Assembly: GCF_037976825.1 (NCBI RefSeq)
Contig: NZ_CP150269.1
Coordinates: forward strand, 2,307,501-2,371,500
Length of the DNA stretch: 64,000 nt
Direction of reading: 5' to 3'
Source: Paenibacillus sp. FSL K6-1330
Lineage (GTDB): Bacteria; Bacillota; Bacilli; Paenibacillales; Paenibacillaceae
The first letter of the stretch is position 1; every line of letters starts with the position of its first letter. Positions 43,167-52,422 of this stretch are shown here, piece by piece. The notes beneath the pieces are model-generated. The model searched no databases and had not been told where the DNA came from. It saw only the letters and a program-made list of their open reading frames with translations. The position numbers and the translations under genes are program-made.

Positions 43167-44435
43167 ATGAGCTCATCATCAATACAAACCAGCAATATTA
43201 CCGACTTGAAACTGGCACCGGAAGGTCATTTGAAAATTGATTGGGTGAAGGCGCATATGCCGGTATTGAACCGGGTGCGTGAACAATTCGAGAAAGAACA
43301 GCCATTCAAAGGGTTGAAAGTCGCCATCTCCTTGCATCTGGAAGCCAAGACCGCTTATCTGGCGAAAGTCGTTCAGGCTGGCGGAGCTGAAGTGACAATT
43401 ACGGGCAGTAATCCGTTGTCTACTCAAGATGATGTGTGTGCCGCATTGGTAGAAGACGGGATCACGGTGTTTGCCAAGTATAACCCGGATCCTGCAGAAT
43501 ACAAGCAGCACCTCATTTCAACACTCGAGACCAGACCCGATCTGATCATTGACGATGGCGGGGATCTCGTAACGATCCTTCACTCGGAACGTACGGATCT
43601 GCTTGAAGGAATTCGAGGCGGTGCGGAAGAGACAACGACAGGCATCCTGCGCCTGAAATCTTTGGAGAAGGAAGGCTCTCTGAACTTCCCGATGGTTGCC
43701 GTGAATGATGCATACTGCAAATACTTATTCGATAACCGTTATGGTACTGGACAATCGGTCTGGGACGGAATTAACCGGACGACCAACCTGGTGGTTGCAG
43801 GCAAGACCGTCGTTGTCGTAGGGTATGGCTGGTGCGGGAAGGGCGTCGCCATGCGTGCCAAAGGTCTTGGTGCCAACGTCATTGTGACCGAGATTGATGC
43901 AATTAAGGCCGTTGAAGCTTATATGGACGGCTTCCGCGTCATGCCAATGCATGAAGCAGCCAAATTGGGAGACTTCTTTGTCACTGTCACGGGTAACCGC
44001 GATGTCATTAGTGGGGAAGACTTTGATGTCATGAAGGACGGTGCCATTTTATCCAATGCCGGTCACTTCGATGTGGAAGTCAATAAACCGGATTTGTCAG
44101 AACGGTCTCAATCGGTTCGGACGGTTCGGCGGAATATTGAAGAATATCATCTGAAAGATGGTCGTAAGATTTATTTGCTTGCCGAAGGCCGTTTGGTGAA
44201 TCTTGCGGCAGGTGACGGACATCCGGCAGAAATTATGGATATGACGTTTGCGCTTCAAGCTTTGTCTCTCAAACACGTGAATGATCAGTACAAGAACATC
44301 GGTAACCACGTAGTAAATGTTCCTTACGAATTGGATGAACAGGTTGCCTTATATAAACTGGAAAGTCTAGGTATTACAATCGACAGTCTGAGCGCTGAGC
44401 AAAAGTCTTACTTGGACAGCTGGGCTCAGCACTAA
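43167..44435 (+). CDS. ahcY: S-adenosylhomocysteine hydrolase, Thermotoga/archaeal type
   Basis: A 422-residue NAD-dependent hydrolase that splits S-adenosylhomocysteine into adenosine and homocysteine. The NAD-binding motif VVVVGYGWCGKGVAMRAKGLG starts near residue 216 (GYGxCGKG visible). NPLSTQDD and DDGGDLVTILH carry conserved substrate residues. The histidine motif reads SLHLEAKTA, where the eukaryote-like enzymes have HMTVETA, and the C-terminus ends LDSWAQH without the Lys/Tyr-containing tail of the common type. This resembles the Thermotoga and archaeal clade. It follows bshC by 40 bases with ATAGGAGG and ends at a strong terminator. Bacillus subtilis lacks this gene. Confidence 0.92.
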   Translation: MSSSSIQTSNITDLKLAPEGHLKIDWVKAHMPVLNRVREQFEKEQPFKGLKVAISLHLEAKTAYLAKVVQAGGAEVTITGSNPLSTQDDVCAALVEDGITVFAKYNPDPAEYKQHLISTLETRPDLIIDDGGDLVTILHSERTDLLEGIRGGAEETTTGILRLKSLEKEGSLNFPMVAVNDAYCKYLFDNRYGTGQSVWDGINRTTNLVVAGKTVVVVGYGWCGKGVAMRAKGLGANVIVTEIDAIKAVEAYMDGFRVMPMHEAAKLGDFFVTVTGNRDVISGEDFDVMKDGAILSNAGHFDVEVNKPDLSERSQSVRTVRRNIEEYHLKDGRKIYLLAEGRLVNLAAGDGHPAEIMDMTFALQALSLKHVNDQYKNIGNHVVNVPYELDEQVALYKLESLGITIDSLSAEQKSYLDSWAQH

Positions 44436-44460
44436 ACAGCAGCAGCTTTAGATCATTTGC

Positions 44461-44504
44461 AAACCTCCTTTCCATCCCCGAGTGGGATGAAAGGAGGTTT
44501 TTTG
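44461..44504 (+). terminator. Intrinsic terminator of the bshC-ahcY operon
   Basis: AAACCTCCTTTC (44461-44472) pairs with GAAAGGAGGTTT (44489-44500) with an inner CATCC/GGATG pairing, followed by a T run. Confidence 0.93.
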
Positions 44505-44586
44505 TACGAATGTCCTGAGAGAAAGTTCCAAAAAAACAAATGCTCGTTAGAAGGTATTTGATTCTTGACGCCGAATCTATTATCCT

Positions 44587-44616
44587 AAAGTGGTGGAAAG
44601 TGGTGCAAAGTGGGGA
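44587..44616 (+). promoter_or_regulatory. MraZ operator: three AAAGTGG boxes
   Basis: AAAGTGG occurs at 44587, 44597 and 44607, with an exact ten-base period and three-base spacers, 27 bases upstream of mraZ. MraZ proteins are known to bind short direct repeats of this kind (TGGGN in E. coli, AAAGTG in mycoplasmas) before their own gene. The spacing of one helical turn fits binding of an MraZ ring. Autoregulation here is inferred. Confidence 0.85.
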
Positions 44617-44642
44617 ATCGGGGTTAAGGGGTGGAGTGCCTG

Positions 44643-45080
44643 ATGTTCATGGGGGAGTTTCAACATAGCATCGACGATAAGGGGAGAATCATCATCCCTG
44701 CTAAATTTCGTGACCTCCTGGGCACCTCGTTTATCGTAACCCGCGGATTGGACAATTGCCTCTTTGTATACCCCAAAGATGAATGGGCCATCATGGAGCA
44801 GAAGCTCAAATCCCTGCCACTCATGAAGTCGGATGCACGCGCATTCACTCGGTTTTTTTTCTCCGGGGCGACGGAATGTGAATGGGATAAACAGGGAAGG
44901 GTAAATTTGCCGGGCAATTTGCGCGAGTTCGCCAAGCTCGAGAAGGAATGCGTTGTCATCGGCGTATCGAGCCGAGTGGAGATCTGGAGCAAGGAGCAGT
45001 GGCAGAATTACTATCAGCAGTCGGAGGAAGCATTCAACGACATTGCTGAGAAGCTGGTAGACTTTGATTTTGATTTATAA
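44643..45080 (+). CDS. mraZ: Transcriptional regulator MraZ
   Basis: A 145-residue DNA-binding protein with two SpoVT/AbrB-like halves: [17 protein letters not shown] (about residues 12-28) and [16 protein letters not shown] (about 84-99). It binds direct repeats in its own promoter and controls the division and cell-wall cluster. I chose ATG 44643 (MFMGEFQHS), the usual family start, with GTGGAG upstream; ATG 44631 would add four residues. The operator boxes end 27 bases upstream. First gene of the dcw cluster. Confidence 0.95.
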   Translation: MFMGEFQHSIDDKGRIIIPAKFRDLLGTSFIVTRGLDNCLFVYPKDEWAIMEQKLKSLPLMKSDARAFTRFFFSGATECEWDKQGRVNLPGNLREFAKLEKECVVIGVSSRVEIWSKEQWQNYYQQSEEAFNDIAEKLVDFDFDL

Positions 45081-45157
45081 CCAGCTAGGAACATCGTATT
45101 GAAATGGACAAGTTACACTTAAAAATCATGAATGAGACACAATGGAGGGCTGCAGCT

Positions 45158-46111
45158 TTGTTCCATCACATCACAGTGCTTAAGCAAGAAGCAACAGAAG
45201 GGCTGCGCATCAAACCAGACGGTATATATGTTGACTGTACGCTCGGGGGAGCAGGGCACAGCTCGCTTATTGCTTCCCAACTAAGTTCTAAGGGCCGGTT
45301 AATCGCACTGGATCAGGACGACTGGGCATTGAATAATGCCCGGGAAGTCATGAAGCCTTATGTGGACCGGATCACTCTTGTCAAAACCAATTTTCGTGAT
45401 TTGGAGGAGGTGCTCCGAAACGAAGTGGAGGTTGACGAGAACGGGCAGCCGCAAGTTGACGGTATACTGTTCGATTTGGGCGTATCCTCTCCGCAGTTCG
45501 ATGAAGGGGAGAGAGGCTTTAGTTACAACCATGATGCCCCGCTTGATATGCGGATGGATCAGTCCGCTGAGCTTACCGCAGCCAAGATTGTAAACGAATG
45601 GCCAGAACAGGAAATCGCACGAATATTGTATGAATACGGCGAAGAGAAATTTTCAAGACGAATTGCCAAGGTCATTGTTGAAAGAAGGGCACAGAGTCCT
45701 ATTCAAACAACGGGTGAGCTTGTCGAAATGATTAAGGAAGGAATTCCGGCCGCAGCTCGGAGAACGGGCGGCCATCCGGCGAAACGAAGCTTTCAAGCGT
45801 TTCGGATTGCGGTAAATGATGAGCTTGGCGCATTCAAAGATGCGCTTCACCAAGCCGTGAGATGTCTTGCACCAGGAGGAAGAGTTTCAGTAATCACTTT
45901 TCACTCGCTCGAAGACCGGATATGCAAACAGATTTTTAACAGCTACATTCCCAAGTGTACGTGCCCTCCAGACTTTCCGATGTGTGTGTGCGGAGGCGGC
46001 CAAGGTGATCTGAAACTGGTGAACCGCAAACCGCTTATGCCCTCTGCGGAAGAGATTGAGAGTAATCCAAGGGCACGATCAGCGAAGCTGCGGATTGCGG
46101 AGAAACTGTAG
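45158..46111 (+). CDS. rsmH: 16S rRNA (cytosine(1402)-N(4))-methyltransferase RsmH
   Basis: A 317-residue SAM-dependent methyltransferase (formerly MraW) acting on C1402 of 16S rRNA. The SAM motif [15 protein letters not shown] is at about residues 23-37, and [15 protein letters not shown] follows near residue 107. I chose TTG 45158: it gives the standard opening MFHHITVL, and GGAGGGC stands eight bases before it. The frame is also open to ATG 45104 and ATG 45128, which would add 18 or 10 unconserved residues. Confidence 0.93.
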   Translation: MFHHITVLKQEATEGLRIKPDGIYVDCTLGGAGHSSLIASQLSSKGRLIALDQDDWALNNAREVMKPYVDRITLVKTNFRDLEEVLRNEVEVDENGQPQVDGILFDLGVSSPQFDEGERGFSYNHDAPLDMRMDQSAELTAAKIVNEWPEQEIARILYEYGEEKFSRRIAKVIVERRAQSPIQTTGELVEMIKEGIPAAARRTGGHPAKRSFQAFRIAVNDELGAFKDALHQAVRCLAPGGRVSVITFHSLEDRICKQIFNSYIPKCTCPPDFPMCVCGGGQGDLKLVNRKPLMPSAEEIESNPRARSAKLRIAEKL

Positions 46112-46144
46112 AAACATAAAATCCCTGAAGAAGGAGAATCAGCC

Positions 46145-46558
46145 ATGGCCTACACACGCGGCAATTTAGCCGTACAGGAGAGACAGAATGAAACGCAGCA
46201 GTCCGCTTATCTCGAGAAGACAAAAGTCGTCAAACGTCGTTCCCAGCTTCCGCAAAAAGAAAAGCTGCTGTATATGTTGTCCGTGGTGTTTGTGGTTGCC
46301 GTCATGGGCGTCATTGGCATGAGTCATGTTCATTCCTATGACTTAAATCGGCAAATTCATGATACCGACAATAATATACTCAAAGCGAAACGAAATATTG
46401 ATCAGCTTCAGGTTGAAAAGCAAACACTGGAGACGCAAATATTGGACAAGGCAAAAGAGTTGGGTTATGTGCCTATTGAGGATAAAAATACGATCCATCT
46501 ATCACCCGTCTCGGGTTCATCCGGGACACAGAATTCGGACTCGGGACAAAATGATTGA
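46145..46558 (+). CDS. ftsL: Cell division protein FtsL
   Basis: A 137-residue bitopic division protein. A charged cytoplasmic part (about residues 1-40) precedes one transmembrane helix (about 42-62), then an extracellular leucine-zipper-like coil (NILKAKRNIDQLQVEKQTLETQIL, about 76-99 in heptads). FtsL, DivIC and DivIB form the complex that activates septal peptidoglycan synthesis by PBP2B. Family sequence identity is low, but topology and position between rsmH and pbpB are diagnostic. AGAAGGAG precedes the ATG. Confidence 0.9.
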   Translation: MAYTRGNLAVQERQNETQQSAYLEKTKVVKRRSQLPQKEKLLYMLSVVFVVAVMGVIGMSHVHSYDLNRQIHDTDNNILKAKRNIDQLQVEKQTLETQILDKAKELGYVPIEDKNTIHLSPVSGSSGTQNSDSGQND

Positions 46559-46576
46559 AGTGTGAGGTTTTGACCG

Positions 46577-48847
46577 ATGATAAAAAAAATCAAACTGCGT
46601 ACCGTGCTAATAGGGGGATGTATAACCCTCTTTTTTGCTTTATTGATTGGTCGGGTCTTTTGGCTGCAGGTAATCGATAACGACTTCTGGAAGGAACAAG
46701 CTTTATCGAAATGGTCGCGTAAACAGGATCTTCCGGCCACGCGAGGGACGATTATGGATCGGGACGGCGATATTCTTGCCATGGATGCGCCTGCCTTTAC
46801 GGTCATTGTGAACCCTGCGGTCATTCAGGCTAACGGCATGGAGAATGAGGTCGTTAAAGGGCTGCATGAGATTCTCGACAAGGATGAGGGCGAACTTCGT
46901 GAGCTGGTTAAAGCTAAAGACGATAAAGGGGAATACCTCAAAGGCCGTGAAGTCCGCAGTGAAGGATGGAAGATTGACCAGGAGAAGATGGAAGAGGTTA
47001 AAGAGTTTAGTGAAAGCTTGAATCAAAAATTAAAGGCTGCCGGTAAGGTTCCCGATTCGGGCATCGGCTTTCAGCGAGAGTCAAAACGATTCTATCCCAA
47101 AGAGACATTGGCTGCACATATCTTGGGCTATACCGATCGTCAGGGTAACGGTATCGGAGGCATTGAGCAGTATTATGACGACAAGCTGAAGGGAACCGAC
47201 GGATTCGCTTCTTACAAGAGTGACAAGAAGGGGGTCAAGCTGCCGAGTGAGAACGATTTATATCAGCCTGCAATAAATGGGAAAAATTTAGTGCTGACGA
47301 CCGACGATACAATCCAGTATTATATCGAGGAAGCGATGCGCGACACGTATAACCAATATAAACCAATCAGTATGACGGTAATCGCAGCGGATCCGAACAC
47401 GATGGAAATACTGGGGATGGCCAATATGCCGACTTTTGATCCCAATACATATTCGAAATGGAATCAAAAGAATTTTAACAATCATGCCGTCCGGTCCATC
47501 TATGAACCGGGATCGACTTTCAAAATTGTAACGCTGGCCAGTGCAGTTCAGGAGAAGCTGTTTAACCCGGGTGCTATTTATCAATCCGGATCCATAAGAG
47601 CGGGTGGAAGAACTCACCGGGATATTAACAGCGTAGGCTGGGGCCCTATCACCTACTTGGAAGGCGTCAAGAAGTCGAGTAACGTTGCTTTTGTCAAATT
47701 GGGATTCGAAATGCTTGGTAAGGAACGATTTACCAACTACATTCGTGAATTTGGGTTTACGAAGAAAACGGAAATTGACCTTCCGGGCGAAATTCTAGGT
47801 AGCATAAATATGACTTATGATTCCGATATTTCAACCATGACTTACGGTTACGCCGTATCCGTAACGCCTATTCAACAGATTGCTGCTATTTCGGCAGTGG
47901 CCAACGGAGGCAAGCTCATGAAGCCTCATATGGTGAAGCAGATCGAGGACCCTAACACGGGCAAGGTTGAGAAAATCGAGCCGGAAGTTGTGCGTCAGGT
48001 TATATCTCCTAAGGCCGCAAGAGAAACAGGGACTTACCTTGAGCAGGTCGTAGCCGACCAATCCATTGGTACAGGTAGGCTTGCGTATATTGATGGCTAC
48101 CGGGTTGCGGGTAAAACCGGTACCGCTATAAAATCCGGCGGCGGATATAAAGACCGTTCGAAACAAGTGGTTTCGTTCATCGGGTACGCTCCCGTCGAGA
48201 ATCCGAAGATTGCCGTGCTGGTCATTATCGACGAACCAAACGTGGAACAGGGCGGCGGTAAGCTGGCAGCACCGATATTCAAAGAAATCGTCTCCAAGAC
48301 CTTGAATTATTGGGGCGTTCCCAAATCGAATGAGGCTCAGGATAAAGAAAAATCGAATGCAGGCACGACGCAGAAGGATTCCCTGAAAGCACCAGACTTT
48401 ACGGGGCTGAAGCTGAGTGACGTAAAAGCCAAGCTGCTGAAAGATGGAGTGGCATTTGAGACCTTGGGCAACGGAAACACGGTGAAAGAGCAATATCCGC
48501 CTGCAAATGCGATCATTAGTGCAGGGCAACGGATCTATCTTCTTACTGAGGATAGCCCAACGATGAAAATCCCGAATTTAGAGGGTGAATCGCTCAGGGA
48601 CGCCATGGAAGTACTCACCTTGATGAAAGTAAAGGTTAATGTTCAAGGTGAGGGCTACGTTGTTTCGCAATTGGAAGCCAAGGAGAATGGCCAGCGAATC
48701 GTGCAGTTAACCCTGAAATCGGCGCAAGAGTTAATAACGGGAAGCAGCAGCTCCGATGAAACATCATCCGCTGGCAACGAAGATCCTAACGGGGAAGAAT
48801 CCAACGATGAAGAAACTGAAACAACAGGCAGCGCAGGAGGGGAATAG
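46577..48847 (+). CDS. pbpB: Penicillin-binding protein 2B (division transpeptidase)
   Basis: A 756-residue septal transpeptidase. After one transmembrane helix (about residues 9-30), the dimerisation domain is followed by the catalytic domain with the serine in EPGSTFKIV (Ser about 313), SSN near residue 373 and the KTG motif near 511. Two PASTA domains occupy about residues 605-655 and 662-710. The last 40 residues are an acidic Ser/Glu-rich low-complexity tail. It works with FtsL and DivIB at the septum. ftsL lies 18 bases upstream. Confidence 0.95.
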   Translation: MIKKIKLRTVLIGGCITLFFALLIGRVFWLQVIDNDFWKEQALSKWSRKQDLPATRGTIMDRDGDILAMDAPAFTVIVNPAVIQANGMENEVVKGLHEILDKDEGELRELVKAKDDKGEYLKGREVRSEGWKIDQEKMEEVKEFSESLNQKLKAAGKVPDSGIGFQRESKRFYPKETLAAHILGYTDRQGNGIGGIEQYYDDKLKGTDGFASYKSDKKGVKLPSENDLYQPAINGKNLVLTTDDTIQYYIEEAMRDTYNQYKPISMTVIAADPNTMEILGMANMPTFDPNTYSKWNQKNFNNHAVRSIYEPGSTFKIVTLASAVQEKLFNPGAIYQSGSIRAGGRTHRDINSVGWGPITYLEGVKKSSNVAFVKLGFEMLGKERFTNYIREFGFTKKTEIDLPGEILGSINMTYDSDISTMTYGYAVSVTPIQQIAAISAVANGGKLMKPHMVKQIEDPNTGKVEKIEPEVVRQVISPKAARETGTYLEQVVADQSIGTGRLAYIDGYRVAGKTGTAIKSGGGYKDRSKQVVSFIGYAPVENPKIAVLVIIDEPNVEQGGGKLAAPIFKEIVSKTLNYWGVPKSNEAQDKEKSNAGTTQKDSLKAPDFTGLKLSDVKAKLLKDGVAFETLGNGNTVKEQYPPANAIISAGQRIYLLTEDSPTMKIPNLEGESLRDAMEVLTLMKVKVNVQGEGYVVSQLEAKENGQRIVQLTLKSAQELITGSSSSDETSSAGNEDPNGEESNDEETETTGSAGGE

Positions 48848-48934
48848 CTTGTTCTAACCCGGGTTTGTCCCGAATACTCATGTGAAGAACGCATAATCAT
48901 GAGCTTTCGGGTTCAAACAGGGAGGGAAGCTTAG

Positions 48935-50878
48935 GTGAAAGTATCCAAGGTATCGCAGCGGAGAAGACTGCTCTGGAGCCTGCTGCTGCTGCTCTTGCTG
49001 TTCTCTGCACTGATCATCAGACTGGCTTATGTGCAGATTGGGAAAGGTGCGGAGCTGTCGGCGAAGGCGGAGAACCTCTGGCGCCGTGACATTCCGTTTG
49101 CGGCACAGCGTGGTGAAATTTTGGATCGTAACGGAACCGCATTGGTTACGAATATAACGACACCGACCATTTGGGCGATTCCTGTACAAATCAAAGATCC
49201 GGACCATACGGCTGAGACCTTGGCTGGGCTCATCAGCATGGACAAAGCCGATATCAAGAAAATCATTACGAAACGTTCGAGGTTGGAACGGATAAATCCC
49301 GGTGGACGAAAAATTACGATGGAGCTGGCTCAGGAAATTCGTGATTTGAAGCTGCCGGGTATCGTTGTTGCTGAGGATAACAAACGGTATTATCCCTATG
49401 GCGATCTCGCAGCCCATATTTTGGGGTTCACAGGGGCCTACAGTCAGGGACTTACCGGCTTGGAAGCCATGCATGATGACAAGCTGAAGGGCTTTGAAGG
49501 CGGAATATCCTATCTGTCCGATGCAGGCGGAAGAATCATGCCGGGCTCCTCGGAGAAGTATGTCGAGCCTCGTGATGGTCTGAATCTGGAGCTAACGATC
49601 GATAAATCGATCCAGTCCATTATGGAGCGGGAGCTTGACCAAGCCATGGTGAAGTATCAGGCGAATGGGGCTTGGTCGATTGCCATGAATCCCAAGACGG
49701 GCGAGATTTTGGCGATGGCCAGCAGGCCGGGTTATTCTCCTGCCAATTACCAGCAGTTTTCAGCCGAGACGTATAATCGCAACCTGCCGATCTGGATGAC
49801 CTATGAACCGGGCTCGACGTTTAAGATTATTACGCTTGCCGCTGCCCTTGAAGAGGACAAGGTCAATCTGAAGAACGATCACTTCTTTGACAGTGGGGCG
49901 GTAGAGGTCGGTGGAGCAAGACTGCGCTGCTGGAAAAAAGGCGGTCATGGCAGCCAGACTTTCATGGAGGTTGTCCAGAACTCCTGCAACCCTGGCTTTG
50001 TGGCGTTAGGTCAGAAGCTGGGCAAGGAAAGCCTGTTCCAGTATATCCGCGATTTTGGCTTTGGGGCCAAGACGGGCATCGATTTGAATGGGGAAGAGAA
50101 TGGCATCCTGTTCAAACTCGCTAACGTCGGTCCGGTTGAGTTAGCCACAACGGCATTTGGGCAGGGAGTATCAGTTACGCCGATCCAGCAGGTTGCGGCA
50201 GTGTCCGCGGCCATTAACGGCGGCAAATTGTTTAAGCCGCATGTGGCCAAGGCGTGGGTCAATCCGGAGACGGGCGAGACGGTTGAGGAAATCAAGCCGG
50301 AGCTCGTCAGACAAGTGATCTCGGAAGAAACATCCAAGCAAGTGCGCGAGGCGCTCGAGAGCGTTGTCGCCAAAGGGACCGGACGTCCGGCCTTCATTGA
50401 CGGTTATCGCGTCGGAGGGAAGACGGGAACTGCCCAGAAGGTTATTAACGGCCGCTACTCGTCGACCGAGCATATTGTATCGTTTATCGGATTCGCACCT
50501 GCCGATGATCCTGAGATTGTGGTGTACACTGCGGTAGATAATCCGAAGGGCATTCAGTTCGGTGGTGTCGTAGCTGCTCCAATCGTACAGAACATCCTGG
50601 AGGATGCGCTGCATTATATGAAGGTTCCACCGCGTAAAGATCAGCTTGCCCGCGAGTATAAATATGGCGAGACGCCAACCGTGACTGTGCCGAATTTGGT
50701 CGGAGCGACCATTCAGGATCTGTATGAGGATCTGAATATGAATTTCATGCTGGCCAAGTCCGGGACCGGCAACACGGTGATTTCCCAGGCCCCGAAGCCG
50801 GGAAGCCGGGTGGAGCGGGGGGCTACCATTCGGATTTATATGGGTGAAGACCCGGAGGAATCCAAGCACGAACATTAA
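48935..50878 (+). CDS. spoVD: Stage V sporulation protein D (SpoVD)
   Basis: A 647-residue high-molecular-weight penicillin-binding protein for spore cortex peptidoglycan, a paralog of pbpB. It has one N-terminal membrane helix (about residues 9-28), catalytic EPGSTFKII (Ser about 293), SCN near residue 352, KTG near 495 and a single PASTA domain (about 584-635). One PASTA instead of two separates it from PBP2B. Start is GTG with GGGAGGGAAGC upstream. SpoVD works with SpoVE, whose gene lies six kilobases downstream. Sigma-E expression is expected, but I did not find a clear promoter in the 87-base gap. Confidence 0.93.
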   Translation: MKVSKVSQRRRLLWSLLLLLLLFSALIIRLAYVQIGKGAELSAKAENLWRRDIPFAAQRGEILDRNGTALVTNITTPTIWAIPVQIKDPDHTAETLAGLISMDKADIKKIITKRSRLERINPGGRKITMELAQEIRDLKLPGIVVAEDNKRYYPYGDLAAHILGFTGAYSQGLTGLEAMHDDKLKGFEGGISYLSDAGGRIMPGSSEKYVEPRDGLNLELTIDKSIQSIMERELDQAMVKYQANGAWSIAMNPKTGEILAMASRPGYSPANYQQFSAETYNRNLPIWMTYEPGSTFKIITLAAALEEDKVNLKNDHFFDSGAVEVGGARLRCWKKGGHGSQTFMEVVQNSCNPGFVALGQKLGKESLFQYIRDFGFGAKTGIDLNGEENGILFKLANVGPVELATTAFGQGVSVTPIQQVAAVSAAINGGKLFKPHVAKAWVNPETGETVEEIKPELVRQVISEETSKQVREALESVVAKGTGRPAFIDGYRVGGKTGTAQKVINGRYSSTEHIVSFIGFAPADDPEIVVYTAVDNPKGIQFGGVVAAPIVQNILEDALHYMKVPPRKDQLAREYKYGETPTVTVPNLVGATIQDLYEDLNMNFMLAKSGTGNTVISQAPKPGSRVERGATIRIYMGEDPEESKHEH

Positions 50879-50937
50879 GGCATCATCTGGTTCACGAGCG
50901 GGACGGATGATGCAGATATATAGAGAGAGGGATAACA

Positions 50938-52422
50938 ATGAAATTGAAGCAATTATCATCCGTATTGGCTGCTGCTGTTATCAAAGGATCCGGAGATGTT
51001 GAAATAACGGGGATTGAAACAGACTCGAGACAAGTGAAAGCGGGGGATTTGTTCATTTGTCTGCCGGGTCATACGGTAGATGGGCACCAGTTTGCAGCCC
51101 AGGCCGCCGACCAAGGCGCTGCGGCATTGGTCGTTGAGCGTAAGCTTGAGGTAGACCTTCCGCAAGTCATCGTGAAGGACAGCCGCTTTGCGATGGCGGG
51201 TTTGGCGAATGCCTTTTTTAATCAGCCAAGCTCCCGCATGAAGATGATCGGTGTAACCGGAACGAACGGCAAGACCACGACAACGTATTTGATTGAGTCG
51301 ATCATGAACGATTACGGTCTGAAGACCGGACTCATCGGCACAATTCAGATGAAATACGACGGCCGTTCGTTCCCGATGCCGAGAACAACGCCCGAGGCGT
51401 TGGAGCTTCAGCGTTACTTGAACGATATGGCGAACGCAGGCACCGAGTGCTGCGTGATGGAGGTATCCTCGCATGCGCTCGAACAGGGGCGGGTGAAGGG
51501 AACGGATTTCCGGACGGCCATATTCACAAACCTGACGCAGGATCATCTGGACTATCATCATACGATGGAAGAGTACCGCGGGGCAAAAGGGTTATTTTTC
51601 TCCCGGCTGGGCAACGCTTTTGCCAAGGATGAATCATCGCGCAAATATGCTGTCCTGAATGCGGATGATGAGGCTTCAGCTTATTTTGCCAAGCAGACGT
51701 CAGCGGAAGTGATTACCTATGGTTTGGGAGACGATGCGGATATACGAGCAAGCAACATCTCAATCACCGCTCAAGGGACCTCGTTCCATGTGGATACATT
51801 CCGCGGCAGTGCCGATATTTCAATTCGAATGGTAGGGAAATTCAACGTGTATAACGCCATGGCCGCGATTGCTGCCGCGCTTCTTGAGGGAATCCCGCTC
51901 GAGGATATCAAGAACAGCCTGGAATCCGTACCCGGAGTCGACGGCCGCGTTGAGGTCGTGGATGAGGGTCAGCCGTACGCTGTGATTGTGGATTATGCAC
52001 ATACGCCGGATGGACTCGAAAATGTGCTGCGTACCGTTAATGAATTTGCTGAAGGACGGGTGCTCACGGTATTCGGCTGCGGCGGCGACCGGGATCGGAC
52101 CAAACGGCCGATCATGGGTAAAATTGCCGCGAAATATAGCGATGTTGTATTGGTGACTTCCGATAATCCCCGTACCGAAGACCCGGATTTGATCTTGAAG
52201 GATATCGAAGCCGGCTTGATTGAGGACGGAGTGGCAACAGAAAGCTACAAGCTCATCGTCGATCGTCGGAAAGCGATCGAAAAGGCTATTGAAATGGCAA
52301 GCCCGGGCGATGTAGTATTGATTGCGGGGAAAGGTCATGAGACCTACCAGCTGATTGCGGGCGAAGTGCTAGATTTTGACGACCGCATCGTAGCCAAAGA
52401 CGCGATAAGGGGCAGACAATAG
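50938..52422 (+). CDS. murE: UDP-MurNAc-L-Ala-D-Glu:meso-diaminopimelate ligase MurE
   Basis: A 494-residue ATP-dependent ligase adding the third residue of the peptidoglycan stem. The ATP-binding motif is GVTGTNGKTTTTYLIES (about residues 105-121). The substrate-selecting DNPRTEDP at about residue 409 is the signature of meso-diaminopimelate-adding enzymes (lysine-adding ones differ), so the cell wall is predicted to be of A1-gamma type. GAGAGGG precedes ATG. The stop overlaps the GTG start of murF by one base. Confidence 0.96.
   Translation: MKLKQLSSVLAAAVIKGSGDVEITGIETDSRQVKAGDLFICLPGHTVDGHQFAAQAADQGAAALVVERKLEVDLPQVIVKDSRFAMAGLANAFFNQPSSRMKMIGVTGTNGKTTTTYLIESIMNDYGLKTGLIGTIQMKYDGRSFPMPRTTPEALELQRYLNDMANAGTECCVMEVSSHALEQGRVKGTDFRTAIFTNLTQDHLDYHHTMEEYRGAKGLFFSRLGNAFAKDESSRKYAVLNADDEASAYFAKQTSAEVITYGLGDDADIRASNISITAQGTSFHVDTFRGSADISIRMVGKFNVYNAMAAIAAALLEGIPLEDIKNSLESVPGVDGRVEVVDEGQPYAVIVDYAHTPDGLENVLRTVNEFAEGRVLTVFGCGGDRDRTKRPIMGKIAAKYSDVVLVTSDNPRTEDPDLILKDIEAGLIEDGVATESYKLIVDRRKAIEKAIEMASPGDVVLIAGKGHETYQLIAGEVLDFDDRIVAKDAIRGRQ

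Noticed and set aside
44565..44583. Promoter for mraZ from TTGACG and TATTAT
   Set aside because: The two boxes are only seven bases apart and cannot work together. The true promoter near the MraZ boxes is left unassigned.
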